Assembly (NCBI GenBank): GCA_039821605.1
Contig: JBCBNV010000005.1
Coordinates: 357,583 to 421,582 of the forward strand
DNA length: 64,000 nt
From: CALBPI01 sp039821605
GTDB taxonomy: Bacteria > Pseudomonadota > Gammaproteobacteria > Steroidobacterales > Woeseiaceae
Direction of reading: 5' to 3'
Under the pieces are notes generated by a model, which saw only the letters and a program-made list of their open reading frames with translations, was not told the DNA's origin and did no database searches. Below, one piece after another: positions 16,270-25,922 of this stretch (positions within the stretch are counted from its first letter, which is position 1; each line of letters opens with the position of its first letter). The position numbers were made by a program, and so were the translations under genes.

Positions 16270-18813
16270 TCACAGCCCCAACGTAGTGAGTGACGGACTC
16301 TGGCAGACCTGAGAAAACACGCCCTGCATGGCCTCGAGTTCGCTGAGGCCGAGCCCACAGGCGGGATCGTCCTCGTCCAGTGCATCCGAAAGCTCGGCGG
16401 CTGACGCACACAGCGGCGCGGATTTCTTGTAGGCGGCGTAGGTCCGCATGAGGCTTGAATAGGCCTCCGCGTATTGCGTGGTCTGTGTCGGAAATCCGAG
16501 TAATTGAGTGACCATCACGTCCACGGCCTCGGCTGCATTGTTTTCCTGGTGTCTGAAGGTGCGACCACCTCCCACATAGCGCGACAAGTCGGTGCTGCAC
16601 AGGTTGCCGACGGATATGCTGGCGAAAGCCGAAATCGATGTCGGCAGCGTAAAGGCCGTGGCACCGCGGATGTTGCCGCCGCTCGGAATCGCCTCGGCCA
16701 GGCTTCGGTTACGGGAACAAATGTCTGTGTCACGATCGATGTCATCGCTGGTCCGGTCCTGGGCACGTCGCGACTCCCGCATACGCACACGTACGGCATG
16801 ACAGTAGTGGTCTCGTCGCGCGACGCTGACCTGAGCACCCGGGAAATCCGTAAGCTCCGCGCTGTACGTGTGCGTCACGAGCTTCGACGTGAAGAAGGCC
16901 TCGAATAGGCGATCTAGTCGGTACCCCGAGGCGGCGAACTCGTCTGCGATGCGAATCAGCTCCGGGTCCTGCCGGCTGCACTCGACGCTGTTGGCCCACT
17001 GGCATACTTTGGCCGCCCAACCGCGCGCGAAATCGGGATGCAGGGCCATGGAACGAACCACTGAGTAGAGGTTGCTTCCCGGCTCATTCACACCCTCGAA
17101 ACTGAAGTAAGGGGCGGGGAAGGTATCGAAGGGCACGGGACGTCCACGCTGCTCCGGGTCGAAGTCGAACAACTCGCCATTTTGCTCAGTATAGAAATCG
17201 GCGACTTCCTGGCTGTTGGCCCGGAAGCGGTGGTTCTCATAGTCGAAATGCGCCTCAAAGGCACTGACCATCGGGTCCATATTCTTGTGGCAACCCATGC
17301 ATTCGCTGCCTTCCGGAATTTGGTCAAGGTCCACGCCAGGCAGTGGATGGATATCGGGCAGCGTTGGATCGCCGGCGCTGAACGAACGCCCCAGCGCCAT
17401 AATCAAACACTGATTCACCTGCGCACGAAACCGGTTATCGGCGTTCGTCTGCCACAATTGGAAGAACGCGGGCGTGCTGCACAGCACGCGAGGCGCGCGC
17501 AAGTTGACGACGCCCTCCGGCCCGACCGTGCGCAGTGTTGCCGCATTGGCGCCATCGCCAAATCCTTCGGGGCCGCGCATCTCGGTCGAGTCCGGCGCGT
17601 AGCGCAAATCGACCGTGCGCCAGTCCGAGATGTCGGACTGGAACACAGGATCGTCTCGGCCGGTGTACGTGCCCTCGATGGCCCGCCTCAGGGAGTTACC
17701 CGGTGAGTTCCCGTCAATACGACCAAGGCGATTGCGGAACGTAGGGTTGTCGAGCATTTTCAGCGTCAACAGAGTCGCGGTCGTCACTTCGTGACGGGTT
17801 GTCCAGAACAGCGATCGAAAGTCCTGCTGGTCTGAGTAGATGCGCTCAGCGGTCCGCCACATACTTGCCTCGAGCGTCCGGATGACGTCTCGGGATGTGA
17901 CCGGCACGGAGTTGCGCAGCTGCTCCACGTAGTTTGAGGACGGCGGGTTCTGCTGCAGCGCCAGAATGAAGAAGTCCTGGCGCTTCTCTCGAAACTCGTT
18001 TGTTGCCAGCCACGTGCGAACGAGTTCCTCGAATTGGTCCTGGCGCAGATCGCCCTGCGCATCCGTGGCCGCCGCGTATTCGTCATCGGTAACCGCGGCG
18101 CCGTGAATCAGGTATTTCACCCGGCTCAGAACGAGCAGCGCGTCAGCGGGTTCCGCCGACTCGGAGCTGACAACATCATTGGCGCCGCCGCGTCCGCCGC
18201 CAACGTCGAAGTCGCCGTTGTCCTGTTCGTTGTACGTCGCGACGAGACCATCGACCCAGACTTCGAACATCTCGTAGTCGGCGTCCGACACCCCGCTGCT
18301 GCCGAGCGGCATCTTGCCGACACATCGCTGATCGGCGTTGTGGGGTGTCACCAGCCCAAGAAATAGCGACTGATCCGCGTTGTCCGAATCGATGAGCAGT
18401 TCATCGACACAACTGTCAGAAGCGGGCACTCGATTGACGAGTCGCGCAGCCAACTCCTCGAGCGTGCCCGTCTCCAAGTTTAGTCGGCCCGCATTGCCGT
18501 CGGCTTCGCTATGGCAGTTTGCGCAACCGAGATCATTGGAGGCCATGCGCTCCATGGTCTGCGCATGTTGTTCAACGCGACTGAGGGGTGGGTCGTCCGG
18601 GGTACCACCCGTGTCGCCGCCATCGCCGCTGTCCCCAGAGTCGCCCGAGTCGCCAGAATCACCACCACCGCCGGACCCGCCCCCTGTAGAGACATCGGCG
18701 ACTGCGGGGCCGCCTCCGTCCTCGCTGGGAGCCCCGCCGCATGCTGCCAGAAGCAGACAGGCGATCAGCGCCACAACCTTGCCACCCTCACCCAGACGGA
18801 AACATGCACTCAT
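16270..18813 (-). CDS. Large c-type cytochrome lipoprotein (DUF1588/1592-like)
   Basis: 847 residues. The N-terminus has a lipobox (LLLAAC, Cys25), then a low-complexity Gly-Asp-Ser linker (residues 44-71). A haem motif CANCH is at 97-101, with a downstream KMPLGSSG segment that may give the axial methionine. A second haem motif CMGCHKNMDP is at 505-509. The architecture recalls the Planctomycetes-style DUF1592/1588/1585 proteins that pair with DUF1501; the haem counts are read directly. It should be anchored in the envelope with its linker extending the electron-transfer domains. It is first in the leftward DUF1501-TlpA-DUF4266-DUF3570-apbE run. Confidence 0.8.
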   Translation of the reverse strand: MSACFRLGEGGKVVALIACLLLAACGGAPSEDGGGPAVADVSTGGGSGGGGDSGDSGDSGDSGDGGDTGGTPDDPPLSRVEQHAQTMERMASNDLGCANCHSEADGNAGRLNLETGTLEELAARLVNRVPASDSCVDELLIDSDNADQSLFLGLVTPHNADQRCVGKMPLGSSGVSDADYEMFEVWVDGLVATYNEQDNGDFDVGGGRGGANDVVSSESAEPADALLVLSRVKYLIHGAAVTDDEYAAATDAQGDLRQDQFEELVRTWLATNEFREKRQDFFILALQQNPPSSNYVEQLRNSVPVTSRDVIRTLEASMWRTAERIYSDQQDFRSLFWTTRHEVTTATLLTLKMLDNPTFRNRLGRIDGNSPGNSLRRAIEGTYTGRDDPVFQSDISDWRTVDLRYAPDSTEMRGPEGFGDGANAATLRTVGPEGVVNLRAPRVLCSTPAFFQLWQTNADNRFRAQVNQCLIMALGRSFSAGDPTLPDIHPLPGVDLDQIPEGSECMGCHKNMDPMVSAFEAHFDYENHRFRANSQEVADFYTEQNGELFDFDPEQRGRPVPFDTFPAPYFSFEGVNEPGSNLYSVVRSMALHPDFARGWAAKVCQWANSVECSRQDPELIRIADEFAASGYRLDRLFEAFFTSKLVTHTYSAELTDFPGAQVSVARRDHYCHAVRVRMRESRRAQDRTSDDIDRDTDICSRNRSLAEAIPSGGNIRGATAFTLPTSISAFASISVGNLCSTDLSRYVGGGRTFRHQENNAAEAVDVMVTQLLGFPTQTTQYAEAYSSLMRTYAAYKKSAPLCASAAELSDALDEDDPACGLGLSELEAMQGVFSQVCQSPSLTTLGL
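18601..18684 (-). repeat. Low-complexity Gly-Ser-Asp linker repeat
   Basis: Inside the cytochrome lipoprotein gene, about 28 codons encode a run of glycine followed by four consecutive Gly-Asp-Ser triplets and further Gly-Asp. The DNA is a short tandem repeat of 9-base units with third-position differences, prone to length change. Confidence 0.85.
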
Positions 18814-19028
18814 CGGAACCTGCCTCTGTAGTCAGATCTTCGGACACGCGTATGCGGGAGCGCGAGAGTCTGAGGCAATCGACTTTGAGTCAGGTTACCT
18901 GTGCGTACTTCACTGCAAATAGTGTGAACTGGTGCTCACTATTGGACGGGACCGCAGCAATTATGGTGAACGCGAATTCGTTGCCACCGAGAGAGTTTGC
19001 GGGCGGCACAACCTCTTTCGGCACCGGT

Positions 19029-19067
19029 GCGCTTTTGACATCGCCGTTATGGTGGCGTCAAAAGCGC
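19029..19067. terminator. Hairpin downstream of RND permease 1
   Basis: GCGCTTTTGAC and GTCAAAAGCGC form an 11-base inverted repeat 15-39 bases apart, with a further CGCC/GGCG pairing inside. It lies 4 bp beyond the stop of the leftward permease gene. The T4 and A4 lie within the stem, and no separate U-run follows, so it may be a bidirectional terminator or mRNA-stabilising hairpin. Confidence 0.6.
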
Positions 19068-19070
19068 CTG

Positions 19071-22000
19071 TCAGGCGGCCGCCTGAACCGGTGCTGGCGC
19101 CGGACTCGTCGCGCGGCGCCCGCGCAGCGCGAGGAGTGCCGGCACCAGCAACAGGATGACGGCGCTTGCGACGATGATGCCGAATGCCAGGCTCAGCGCC
19201 ATCGGGATCAGGAACTGCGCCTGCATGCTCGTCTCGGCGATCATCGGCGCCAGCCCGATGAAGGTGGTCAGCGTCGTCAACAGGATTGGCCGGAAACGCC
19301 GGCGCGCCGCGCTGACGATATTGTCGGCCAGCGCACCGCCCTGGCGCTGCAACTGGTTGAAGCAATCCAGCAGCACGATGCTGTCGTTGATGATCACGCC
19401 GGACAGCGCAACCACCCCGAACAGCGACAAAAAGGTCAGGTCGTAGCCGAGCAGCAGGTGACCGAGCACGGCGCCGACGAAGCCGAACGGAATGATCGCG
19501 ATGATGATCAGGGGCTGCCAGTAGGAGCGCAGAATGCTCGCCAACAGGACATAGATCGCCAGCGTCGCGATAAGGAAGTTGCGCCCGAGCGAGCCCAGGT
19601 CATCGGACTGGTCGCGCGACTGCCCGTCAAACGCCGCAGACACATCGGCGTACTGCGCCACCAGCTCGGGCAAGACCTGCGCGGCAATGATCGACTGTAC
19701 GGCCACGGGCGTCGTCACGCGTTCGTCGACATCCGCCGACACGGTGACGACGCGCAGGCCATCGATGCGCTCTATGCGCGTGTCACTGCGTGAGTTCATC
19801 ATGCGGGCCACCGTCTCGAGCGGTACCTCGCCGCCGCTGGGTAACGGCACCCGGATGTCGCGCAGGTCCGTCAGGCGCTGGCGCTCGTCCTGCGGCAGGC
19901 GGACGAGCACCCGCACCTCTTCCCGCCCACGCTGGAATCGCTGCACCTCTTCGCCCAGATAGGCATTGCGCATGTGCCGCGCCAGGTCACCGACGGTCAG
20001 CCCGGCCGCGATACCTGCGGGCGTAAGTTCGAATTCGATCTGGCGCTTGCCGATTTCGTTACTGGACTGGATCTCGGCGACACCGTCGAGCTGCCGCAGC
20101 GCATCGGCCAGTGCCTCGCTGGCGGCCACCACTCGGTCGGGCGACGCGCCCGAGAGCTGGATCTCGATGTCCTCGCCACCGCTCAGGCCCGCAGACTCGA
20201 AAGACAGGCGTTCGACCCCGGGCAGCTCGCCGACTTCCTGGCGCCAGCGCCGCTCGATTTGTGATGAAGACAGGCTACGCTCCTCGCTCGGGACGAGATC
20301 GAGCGTGGCCACGGCGACCTCGGGCTCGGGCAGGTTGCTGCGCGCATTGAATCCTGAGGCGAGACGCCCGCCGACGGTGACCGTCATCGCACGATAAACG
20401 CCGGCATTAGGACCGCCCAGCGCAATGACGGCCGCTTCAATAACGCGATCCATGGCCGCCTCGGTGCGCTCAAACGGCGTGCCGGACGGCATCTCTAGTG
20501 TCAACGTGACCGAATCGCCCTCCACCTGGGGGAAGAACACGAATCGCACGTGGCCGCCGTTGATAAGACCGGCGAACGCAACCAGGCAGGCCAGACAAGC
20601 AGCGATAACGACCTGCGGGTACCGCGTGCATGCGCGGACCGCGGGTACCACGAAGCGCTCGCGAAAACCGGTCATCGCTGACTGGACGCGCTGCTTCAGC
20701 TTCTGCATGACGCCGACACTCCAGTCGCTGCCGTGGGCCAGATGCGCCGGCAACACGAGAAACACCTCGACGAGCGAGATGAGCAGCACGGAGAGCACGA
20801 CGATGGGGACAGGCTTCAGCAACTGGCCGAGCACGCCAGACAGTTGCAGCAGGGTCGCGAATGCGATCATCGATGTCAGCACACCGATCGACACGGGCGT
20901 CAGCACGCCCCTGGCACCCGCGACGGCGCTGGCGGGCCCGACATCGGTGCGCGACTGCGCCTCGAAGATATTCTCACCGACGACAATAGCGTCGTCGACG
21001 ACGATGCCTAGCACGAGGATCAATCCCATGAGCGTGACCATGTTGATCGTCACCCATTGGCTGAACAGCATCATGCCGCCCAGGAATGCGATGGGGATGC
21101 CGACACAGGTCCAGAAGGCCAGCCGCAGGTCCAGGGTCAGTGCCAGGAAGACGAACACCAGAGACAGGCCAAGCATGCCGTTGCGGCCCAGCAGGTTCAT
21201 GCGGTCGTTGATCGCCTCGGTCACGTCCGCGGTCAGCAGCACGTCGATGCCGGGCTCGGCACGGTAGTCCGCGAGCAGGCCGCCGACGGCCTCGCGAACC
21301 GCGAAAGCATCTTCATCGGCCGAACGCTCGACCTGCACGAAGACGGCGGGCTGACCATTGTAGGTGTTGACTAAGAGATCCTCGGTCAACCCGTCGCGAA
21401 TCGTCGCGATGTCCTCGAGGTACAGCGCGCGTCCGTCAACGTCACCGGCAACGACAATGCGCGCAAACGCCTCGGCGTCCCGCGCCTCGGTGTTGGCGCG
21501 CAGCAGCACGTCGCCGCCCGTTGTCTGCACGGCGCCCGCCGACAGGTTCACGGAGGCGGCACGTACGGCAGCCGCGACCTGGTCCACGGTCAGGTTGTAT
21601 TGATCGAGCGTATCCTGCGCGACCTCGATCGCGATCTCGTCGGGCTTCGCGCCCTGCAGGTTGACGATGCTGATGCCGTCCGTCGCGAGAAGGGCGCGCT
21701 CGACGCGCACCGCTGCCTGCTTGAGCGCTTGCTCCGAGACGTCGCCCGTGACCACGAGTCGCGCCACTGGCGAGACGGCGCGCGCGATCGTGATTTCGGG
21801 CGCCTCGGCTTCTTCGGGTGGAAAGTCGCGCAGGCGTTCGACGGCCGACTGCACTTCGTCGCGAACGGCCTGCGCATCCGCGAAGTCTTCGAGCTCGATG
21901 GTGACCCTGCCCAGCCCTTCACTGGCCGCAGAGCGGACGCGGTCGACGCCTTCGAGGCCCAGCACGGCTTCCTCGACGCGTCGCGTGATCGCGACCTCGA

Positions 22001-22178
22001 CGTCCTCCGGCGTCGCGCCCGGGTAGCTGACCTGCAGAGACACGACGCGCGGATCGATCTGCGGGAGGATCTCGGCGTTGGTCCTGCCTACAAACGCGAT
22101 GCCGCCCAGCAGCAGGAACGCCATGAGCAGGTTGGCCGCCACGGCATTGTGAGCGAACCATGCGAGGAGACCTTTCAC
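19071..22178 (-). CDS. RND efflux permease, system 1
   Basis: 1035 residues, full length for an AcrB/HAE-type inner-membrane proton antiporter. It opens with FAHNAVAANLLMAFLLLGG, has the porter-domain YPGATPEDVE motif, VDDAIVVGENIFE in the central transmembrane block and GVIINDSIVLLDCFNQL in the second block, reflecting the internal duplication. The GTG start overlaps the adaptor stop by four bases (GTGA), so the two are translationally coupled. The DDA of the first repeat fits a proton-relay type pump rather than a heavy-metal CzcA type. Substrate unknown. Confidence 0.95.
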   Translation of the reverse strand: MKGLLAWFAHNAVAANLLMAFLLLGGIAFVGRTNAEILPQIDPRVVSLQVSYPGATPEDVEVAITRRVEEAVLGLEGVDRVRSAASEGLGRVTIELEDFADAQAVRDEVQSAVERLRDFPPEEAEAPEITIARAVSPVARLVVTGDVSEQALKQAAVRVERALLATDGISIVNLQGAKPDEIAIEVAQDTLDQYNLTVDQVAAAVRAASVNLSAGAVQTTGGDVLLRANTEARDAEAFARIVVAGDVDGRALYLEDIATIRDGLTEDLLVNTYNGQPAVFVQVERSADEDAFAVREAVGGLLADYRAEPGIDVLLTADVTEAINDRMNLLGRNGMLGLSLVFVFLALTLDLRLAFWTCVGIPIAFLGGMMLFSQWVTINMVTLMGLILVLGIVVDDAIVVGENIFEAQSRTDVGPASAVAGARGVLTPVSIGVLTSMIAFATLLQLSGVLGQLLKPVPIVVLSVLLISLVEVFLVLPAHLAHGSDWSVGVMQKLKQRVQSAMTGFRERFVVPAVRACTRYPQVVIAACLACLVAFAGLINGGHVRFVFFPQVEGDSVTLTLEMPSGTPFERTEAAMDRVIEAAVIALGGPNAGVYRAMTVTVGGRLASGFNARSNLPEPEVAVATLDLVPSEERSLSSSQIERRWRQEVGELPGVERLSFESAGLSGGEDIEIQLSGASPDRVVAASEALADALRQLDGVAEIQSSNEIGKRQIEFELTPAGIAAGLTVGDLARHMRNAYLGEEVQRFQRGREEVRVLVRLPQDERQRLTDLRDIRVPLPSGGEVPLETVARMMNSRSDTRIERIDGLRVVTVSADVDERVTTPVAVQSIIAAQVLPELVAQYADVSAAFDGQSRDQSDDLGSLGRNFLIATLAIYVLLASILRSYWQPLIIIAIIPFGFVGAVLGHLLLGYDLTFLSLFGVVALSGVIINDSIVLLDCFNQLQRQGGALADNIVSAARRRFRPILLTTLTTFIGLAPMIAETSMQAQFLIPMALSLAFGIIVASAVILLLVPALLALRGRRATSPAPAPVQAAA

Positions 22179-23341
22179 GGCGCGCCCGCGGCACTTTCGG
22201 GTGCGGTCACGACGCGCACGACATCGCCGGCGTGGGGGTCGCGCAGCGGAGAAACGACGACACCGTCCGCGACGTCGAAAGGCGCTGTCAGGACGAAGCC
22301 CGCGTCGCTATGCAGGATGTCGAGGGCGCGCCGCTCAAGCCGGTCGCCCTCGACCACCCAGAGCTCTCGACGCGCGGTTACGGCGTCCTCGGGCACGAGG
22401 TGTGCCGATTCGATGACGGGGCCGTAGAGAACGACATCGACAAACGCACCGGGCAGCAGCGATACGGGCTCGTCGAAGCGCAGCGCCAGGCCGCCTAGCC
22501 GCGTTTGGGCGTTGAGCTCGGCGTCGGCGCGGACCACCGTGGCGCGAAACCGGGGCTGCGCTCGGCCGCTGTCGACACGAACCGAGACCGTCGCTTCACG
22601 TCCCAGTACGGGTTCGAGCTGCGCCAGGACCGTGGTCGTGACGGGCACATAAGCCTCGACGTCGGCTGCGTTGTAGGCGCGGCCGTAGGACTGACCCGCG
22701 AGCAGGTTTTGACCAACCTCGATCGTCGTGGCCTGTACGCGCCCCGAGAAAGGCAGCGAAAACGCGACCCGGGACAGCTTGAGCTCGGCGTCCGCAAGCG
22801 CCGCATCGGCCGACTGCAGCGCCGCCTCGGCACGACGGATCTGCGGCACACGCGCCACAAGATCGGGCACCGGTTCCCCGGGGTAGACCAGCGCCCACTC
22901 GTTGCGCGACACCTCGGCTTCGGCGCGCTCGAAGCTCAGGTCGGCGCGCGCGGCCGCCTGCTCGGCGAGCGCCCGATTCACATTGGCCTGGTAGTCGGCC
23001 GGGTCGAGACGGAACAGGATCTCGCCCGCCTCGAAGTAGCCGCCAGCGGCAAGGTTGGGCGACACCGCGACGACGCGCCCGCTCACGAGCGGGCTCAACT
23101 GGATGCTATTGCGCGCCTGCACGGTGCCGACTTCCTCGATTCGAATCGGTATGTCGCGTACCTCGGGCCAGGCCACGTCGACCTGTGGCGTCACGGTTGT
23201 CGACACGCGCAATTGCGGCGCCGTGTCCTGCCGCTTGAGCAGACCGTTGGCGATCACGCCGGCGACGAGCACGCCGGCGACGAGCAGGACTTGAAGATAC
23301 CCGCGCAGCTTGGGGTCATTGGGGTTGTCGTTTGCAGTCAT
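22175..23341 (-). CDS. RND periplasmic adaptor (membrane fusion protein), system 1
   Basis: 388 residues. One N-terminal membrane segment (YLQVLLVAGVLVAGVIANGLL) tethers it. Then come the barrel-sandwich half VGTVQARNSIQLSPLVSGRVV, the coiled-coil hairpin (ADLSFERAEAEVSRNEW through LQSADAALADAELKLSR), the return half FSLPFSGRVQATTIEVGQ, and a beta-barrel with SVRVDSGRAQPRFRATVV. This is the HlyD/AcrA type that links the permease to the outer-membrane factor. The start overlaps the outer-membrane factor stop (TGATG). A single-span anchor rather than a lipobox is used. Confidence 0.93.
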   Translation of the reverse strand: MTANDNPNDPKLRGYLQVLLVAGVLVAGVIANGLLKRQDTAPQLRVSTTVTPQVDVAWPEVRDIPIRIEEVGTVQARNSIQLSPLVSGRVVAVSPNLAAGGYFEAGEILFRLDPADYQANVNRALAEQAAARADLSFERAEAEVSRNEWALVYPGEPVPDLVARVPQIRRAEAALQSADAALADAELKLSRVAFSLPFSGRVQATTIEVGQNLLAGQSYGRAYNAADVEAYVPVTTTVLAQLEPVLGREATVSVRVDSGRAQPRFRATVVRADAELNAQTRLGGLALRFDEPVSLLPGAFVDVVLYGPVIESAHLVPEDAVTARRELWVVEGDRLERRALDILHSDAGFVLTAPFDVADGVVVSPLRDPHAGDVVRVVTAPESAAGAP

Positions 23342-24744
23342 CAGCGTGCTCCGGCGAACCAGTCGCCACCCAGGCTCAGGTACAGATCGATAGAGGCGTT
23401 ACGTAACGCCTGTTCGGTGAGAATCAGATTGAGCCGCGCGGAATTCAGGCCGCGCTGCGTCTCGAGCACGGCCAGCAACGAGCTCAGGCCCTGCCGGTAG
23501 CGCGTCGAGACGACGCGGTTTGACTGCTCCGCCGTCTGCACGGCCGCCTGCGCCAGCCGTTGTTGCGTCTGGCGAGCGTCTCGCTCCGTAAGCGCAACCT
23601 CGACGTCGGTCACCGCGGCCAGCGCCACACGCGCGAACCCGGCGGCAAGCTCTTCGGCTTCCGCGCGCTCGAGGCGCACCTGCGAGCGCAGGCGCCCGCC
23701 CTGGAAGATCGGCCCGGTGATCGCCTGGGCCAGCGAAGCCAGGTAGTCGTCCCAGGCAAAATCGTCGGGCTGCGCACCCTGAAAGGTCAATGAGCCAGTC
23801 AGCGACAAGGCCGGGTAAAGGTTGGCGCGGGCCGCGCCCACGTCCTCGAGTGCGGCGCGGTAGCGCAAGGCAGCCGCCGCGACGTCGGGCCGTTGCTCGA
23901 GCAGGCGCGCGGGGTGGCCCACGGCCGTCGTGGCCGCCGGCGTCGCGCCCGCGGCACCCGTGAACTCGCGCGCGGTCGTGCCGGGCAACCGCCCCAGCTG
24001 CTCGTCGATGAGTAGCAACTGGCTGCGCAGTTGTCCTTCGAGGTCGGGAATGTCGACGAGCGCCGACTCGAGGTTCTGGCGCGCGATGAGGACGTCGCTC
24101 GCCGAGACACCCTGCGAGCCGAGCCGATAGCGTTGTTCCGTGAGCTCGAGCGTCGAGCGAAAGCTCCCGGCGGTTGCGTTGGCCAGCGCGAGCCGCTCCT
24201 GCAGCGTCACGGCGGCGACCCACTGACGCGACAGGCGCGCGATTTCGAGTTGCTCGGTAGCCGCATAGGACAGCGCCGCAGCCTCGGCGTTGAGCGCGGC
24301 CGCGCGTGCGCCACTGCGCAGCGCGCCGAAGACGTCAAGCTCATGATTGAGCGTGATGCCCGCCGAGTAGCTCTCGCTCCACGAGTACCTGCCCGTCGGG
24401 TCCGGACTGCGCAGCCGCTGGCGGTCGACGGCGTAGCCCACCGACGGCTTGCGCGGTGCGCCGGCCTGCAACGCGCGCTCCTCTGCCTGCTCAAGCTGCA
24501 GGCGCGCTTCGCGCAATGCGAGGCTGTCTTCGAGCAGCGCCAGAACGAGCCCTTCGAGCTCGTCGCCGCCAACCTCGCGCCACCAGTCTGCGGGCTCGGG
24601 CGCCGCCGCCTCGCCGCCACCGACCGTGTCGAACCACGGCTGCGTCTCGATCCGGGTCACGAGCGACGGCACCTTGGGCGGTGGCGTCAGCGAACAGCCG
24701 CCAACCACGCCGAGCAGGAGCAGTACTGTGAGGCGAACGTGCAC
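23341..24744 (-). CDS. Outer-membrane efflux lipoprotein (TolC/NodT), system 1
   Basis: 467 residues. The lipobox LLLGVVGGC puts the lipid anchor at Cys17. Two repeats of the outer-membrane factor fold are visible, with LEGLVLALLEDSLALREARLQLEQAEER in the first and LLEQRPDVAAAALRYRAALEDVGAARANLYPALSLTGS in the second, and a final GGDWFAG. It provides the trimeric exit duct for the RND pump encoded just downstream. An unassigned outer-membrane-like gene precedes it by 12 bp in the same direction. Confidence 0.94.
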   Translation of the reverse strand: MHVRLTVLLLLGVVGGCSLTPPPKVPSLVTRIETQPWFDTVGGGEAAAPEPADWWREVGGDELEGLVLALLEDSLALREARLQLEQAEERALQAGAPRKPSVGYAVDRQRLRSPDPTGRYSWSESYSAGITLNHELDVFGALRSGARAAALNAEAAALSYAATEQLEIARLSRQWVAAVTLQERLALANATAGSFRSTLELTEQRYRLGSQGVSASDVLIARQNLESALVDIPDLEGQLRSQLLLIDEQLGRLPGTTAREFTGAAGATPAATTAVGHPARLLEQRPDVAAAALRYRAALEDVGAARANLYPALSLTGSLTFQGAQPDDFAWDDYLASLAQAITGPIFQGGRLRSQVRLERAEAEELAAGFARVALAAVTDVEVALTERDARQTQQRLAQAAVQTAEQSNRVVSTRYRQGLSSLLAVLETQRGLNSARLNLILTEQALRNASIDLYLSLGGDWFAGAR

Positions 24745-24756
24745 GATTCGAGACGC

Positions 24757-25620
24757 TTAGAAACGTACCGACAAGCGCGCAGCCAGCGTTCGCATACCCG
24801 AGAAATTGCTGGACGCCGAGAATGATGCACTCAGGGTCTCGTCCACGGGCACGGCGATCGACGTCACCATGCTCCACGGGTCCTCGAGCTCCTGCTCCTG
24901 GCGCAGACTCAGGTTGCTGCCGCCGAACGACGTCGTGAACTCGACGACACGATCGATCTCCAGGTGCGAGACACCCAGGGCAAACGTCATTCGGCGGCCA
25001 CTGATTGATCGCATGTGCGCCAGCGTCAGGCTGGACGAGATCGAGGTGGTTTCGATGTTGTCGAGGTCATTGATCCCGTACTGGGCCCCCGCCCGCAGAA
25101 CCAACGGTGCCATCGGGTCGCGGATGATCGGGATGATCACCGCGAGACCGCCGTTGAAGTTGTAGCCGCTGTTGTCGCGCTCGGCGTCCGAGGTCACCGA
25201 AAAACTTTCACCCAGGATGGGCAACGGATCGACGAAGCTGCCGCTGACGGTGATGTCGGATTCGGACTGTGAGCTGACGATGCCTGTTCCCGCCGAGATT
25301 TCGATGAGCGGTATCGGGTAGAACGCCACCGAGGCCATTAAGGTCTGCGATGAGATCTCGGCGACATCGCCCACGGCGACGTCGAGGTCCTCGACGAGCA
25401 AATCGTCCGAGGCTTCAAGGGTTAGCGACTTGATGCGCACGGGCGTCTTTGCCGTCAGCAGCGTCGCAGAATACACGAAGCGGCTGCCAAGGCCGCCCGA
25501 ATACACCTCGTTACCCGACATCGGCTGCTCGCCCGTCCCCTGCGCGCCCGCGGGCGCCACGGCCAGGGCGCAACCGAGCGCCGCCAGCGCTGCCTGAGTT
25601 TTGGTTTGAGTTCTTGTCAT
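24757..25620 (-). CDS. Putative outer-membrane beta-barrel protein
   Basis: 287 residues with a signal peptide (AALGCALAVAPAGAQG). The mature part is a run of short amphipathic strands (VASVAFYPIPLIEISAGTG, GYNFNGGLAVIIPII, MTFALGVSHLEI) and ends AARLSVRF, the C-terminal aromatic expected of a barrel. I do not recognise a named family. It is the first gene of the leftward RND system 1 run, 12 bp before the outer-membrane factor, so it may help export or report on envelope state. Confidence in being a real gene is high, in function low. Confidence 0.75.
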   Translation of the reverse strand: MTRTQTKTQAALAALGCALAVAPAGAQGTGEQPMSGNEVYSGGLGSRFVYSATLLTAKTPVRIKSLTLEASDDLLVEDLDVAVGDVAEISSQTLMASVAFYPIPLIEISAGTGIVSSQSESDITVSGSFVDPLPILGESFSVTSDAERDNSGYNFNGGLAVIIPIIRDPMAPLVLRAGAQYGINDLDNIETTSISSSLTLAHMRSISGRRMTFALGVSHLEIDRVVEFTTSFGGSNLSLRQEQELEDPWSMVTSIAVPVDETLSASFSASSNFSGMRTLAARLSVRF

Positions 25621-25798
25621 CGATGGTCTCCAGTTGGCTCGCGGAATGCCACGCCGGCGTGGCGGTGAGCTTCAGGTGGAGACTAGGGACTGGTGCGTGA
25701 GGGAAGACGCATCAATGCAAAGAAGTGTAAGTATCCGGCCGCGCGGGCAATCCTCGGACGCGCGCCGGCCCGAATGGGTGACCAGGCCGAAGGGTCTC

Positions 25799-25814
25799 GT
25801 TAGCGCGCGCTAAC
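25799..25814. promoter_or_regulatory. 16-bp perfect palindrome GTTAGCGCGCGCTAAC
   Basis: Lies in the 302-bp divergent spacer between the leftward RND system 1 run and the rightward Spy-like gene. TetR-type and similar dimeric repressors of efflux operons bind symmetric sites of this size, but no regulator gene is adjacent. The rest of the spacer (25621-25922) shows no gene. Confidence 0.5.
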
Positions 25815-25922
25815 AAAGATGTAACATTCGATTGCGATGCTTCGGGGCTGGTTCGCCGCCGGCTGCATCGCCGCGTTGGCGCCGGCTTGAACCTGTTTGG
25901 GCGATTTAGGAGAGACCAAGAA

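Noticed and set aside
23399..24223. 274-residue frame inside the TolC gene of system 1
   Set aside because: Arginine-rich shadow in another frame of a well-supported outer-membrane factor.
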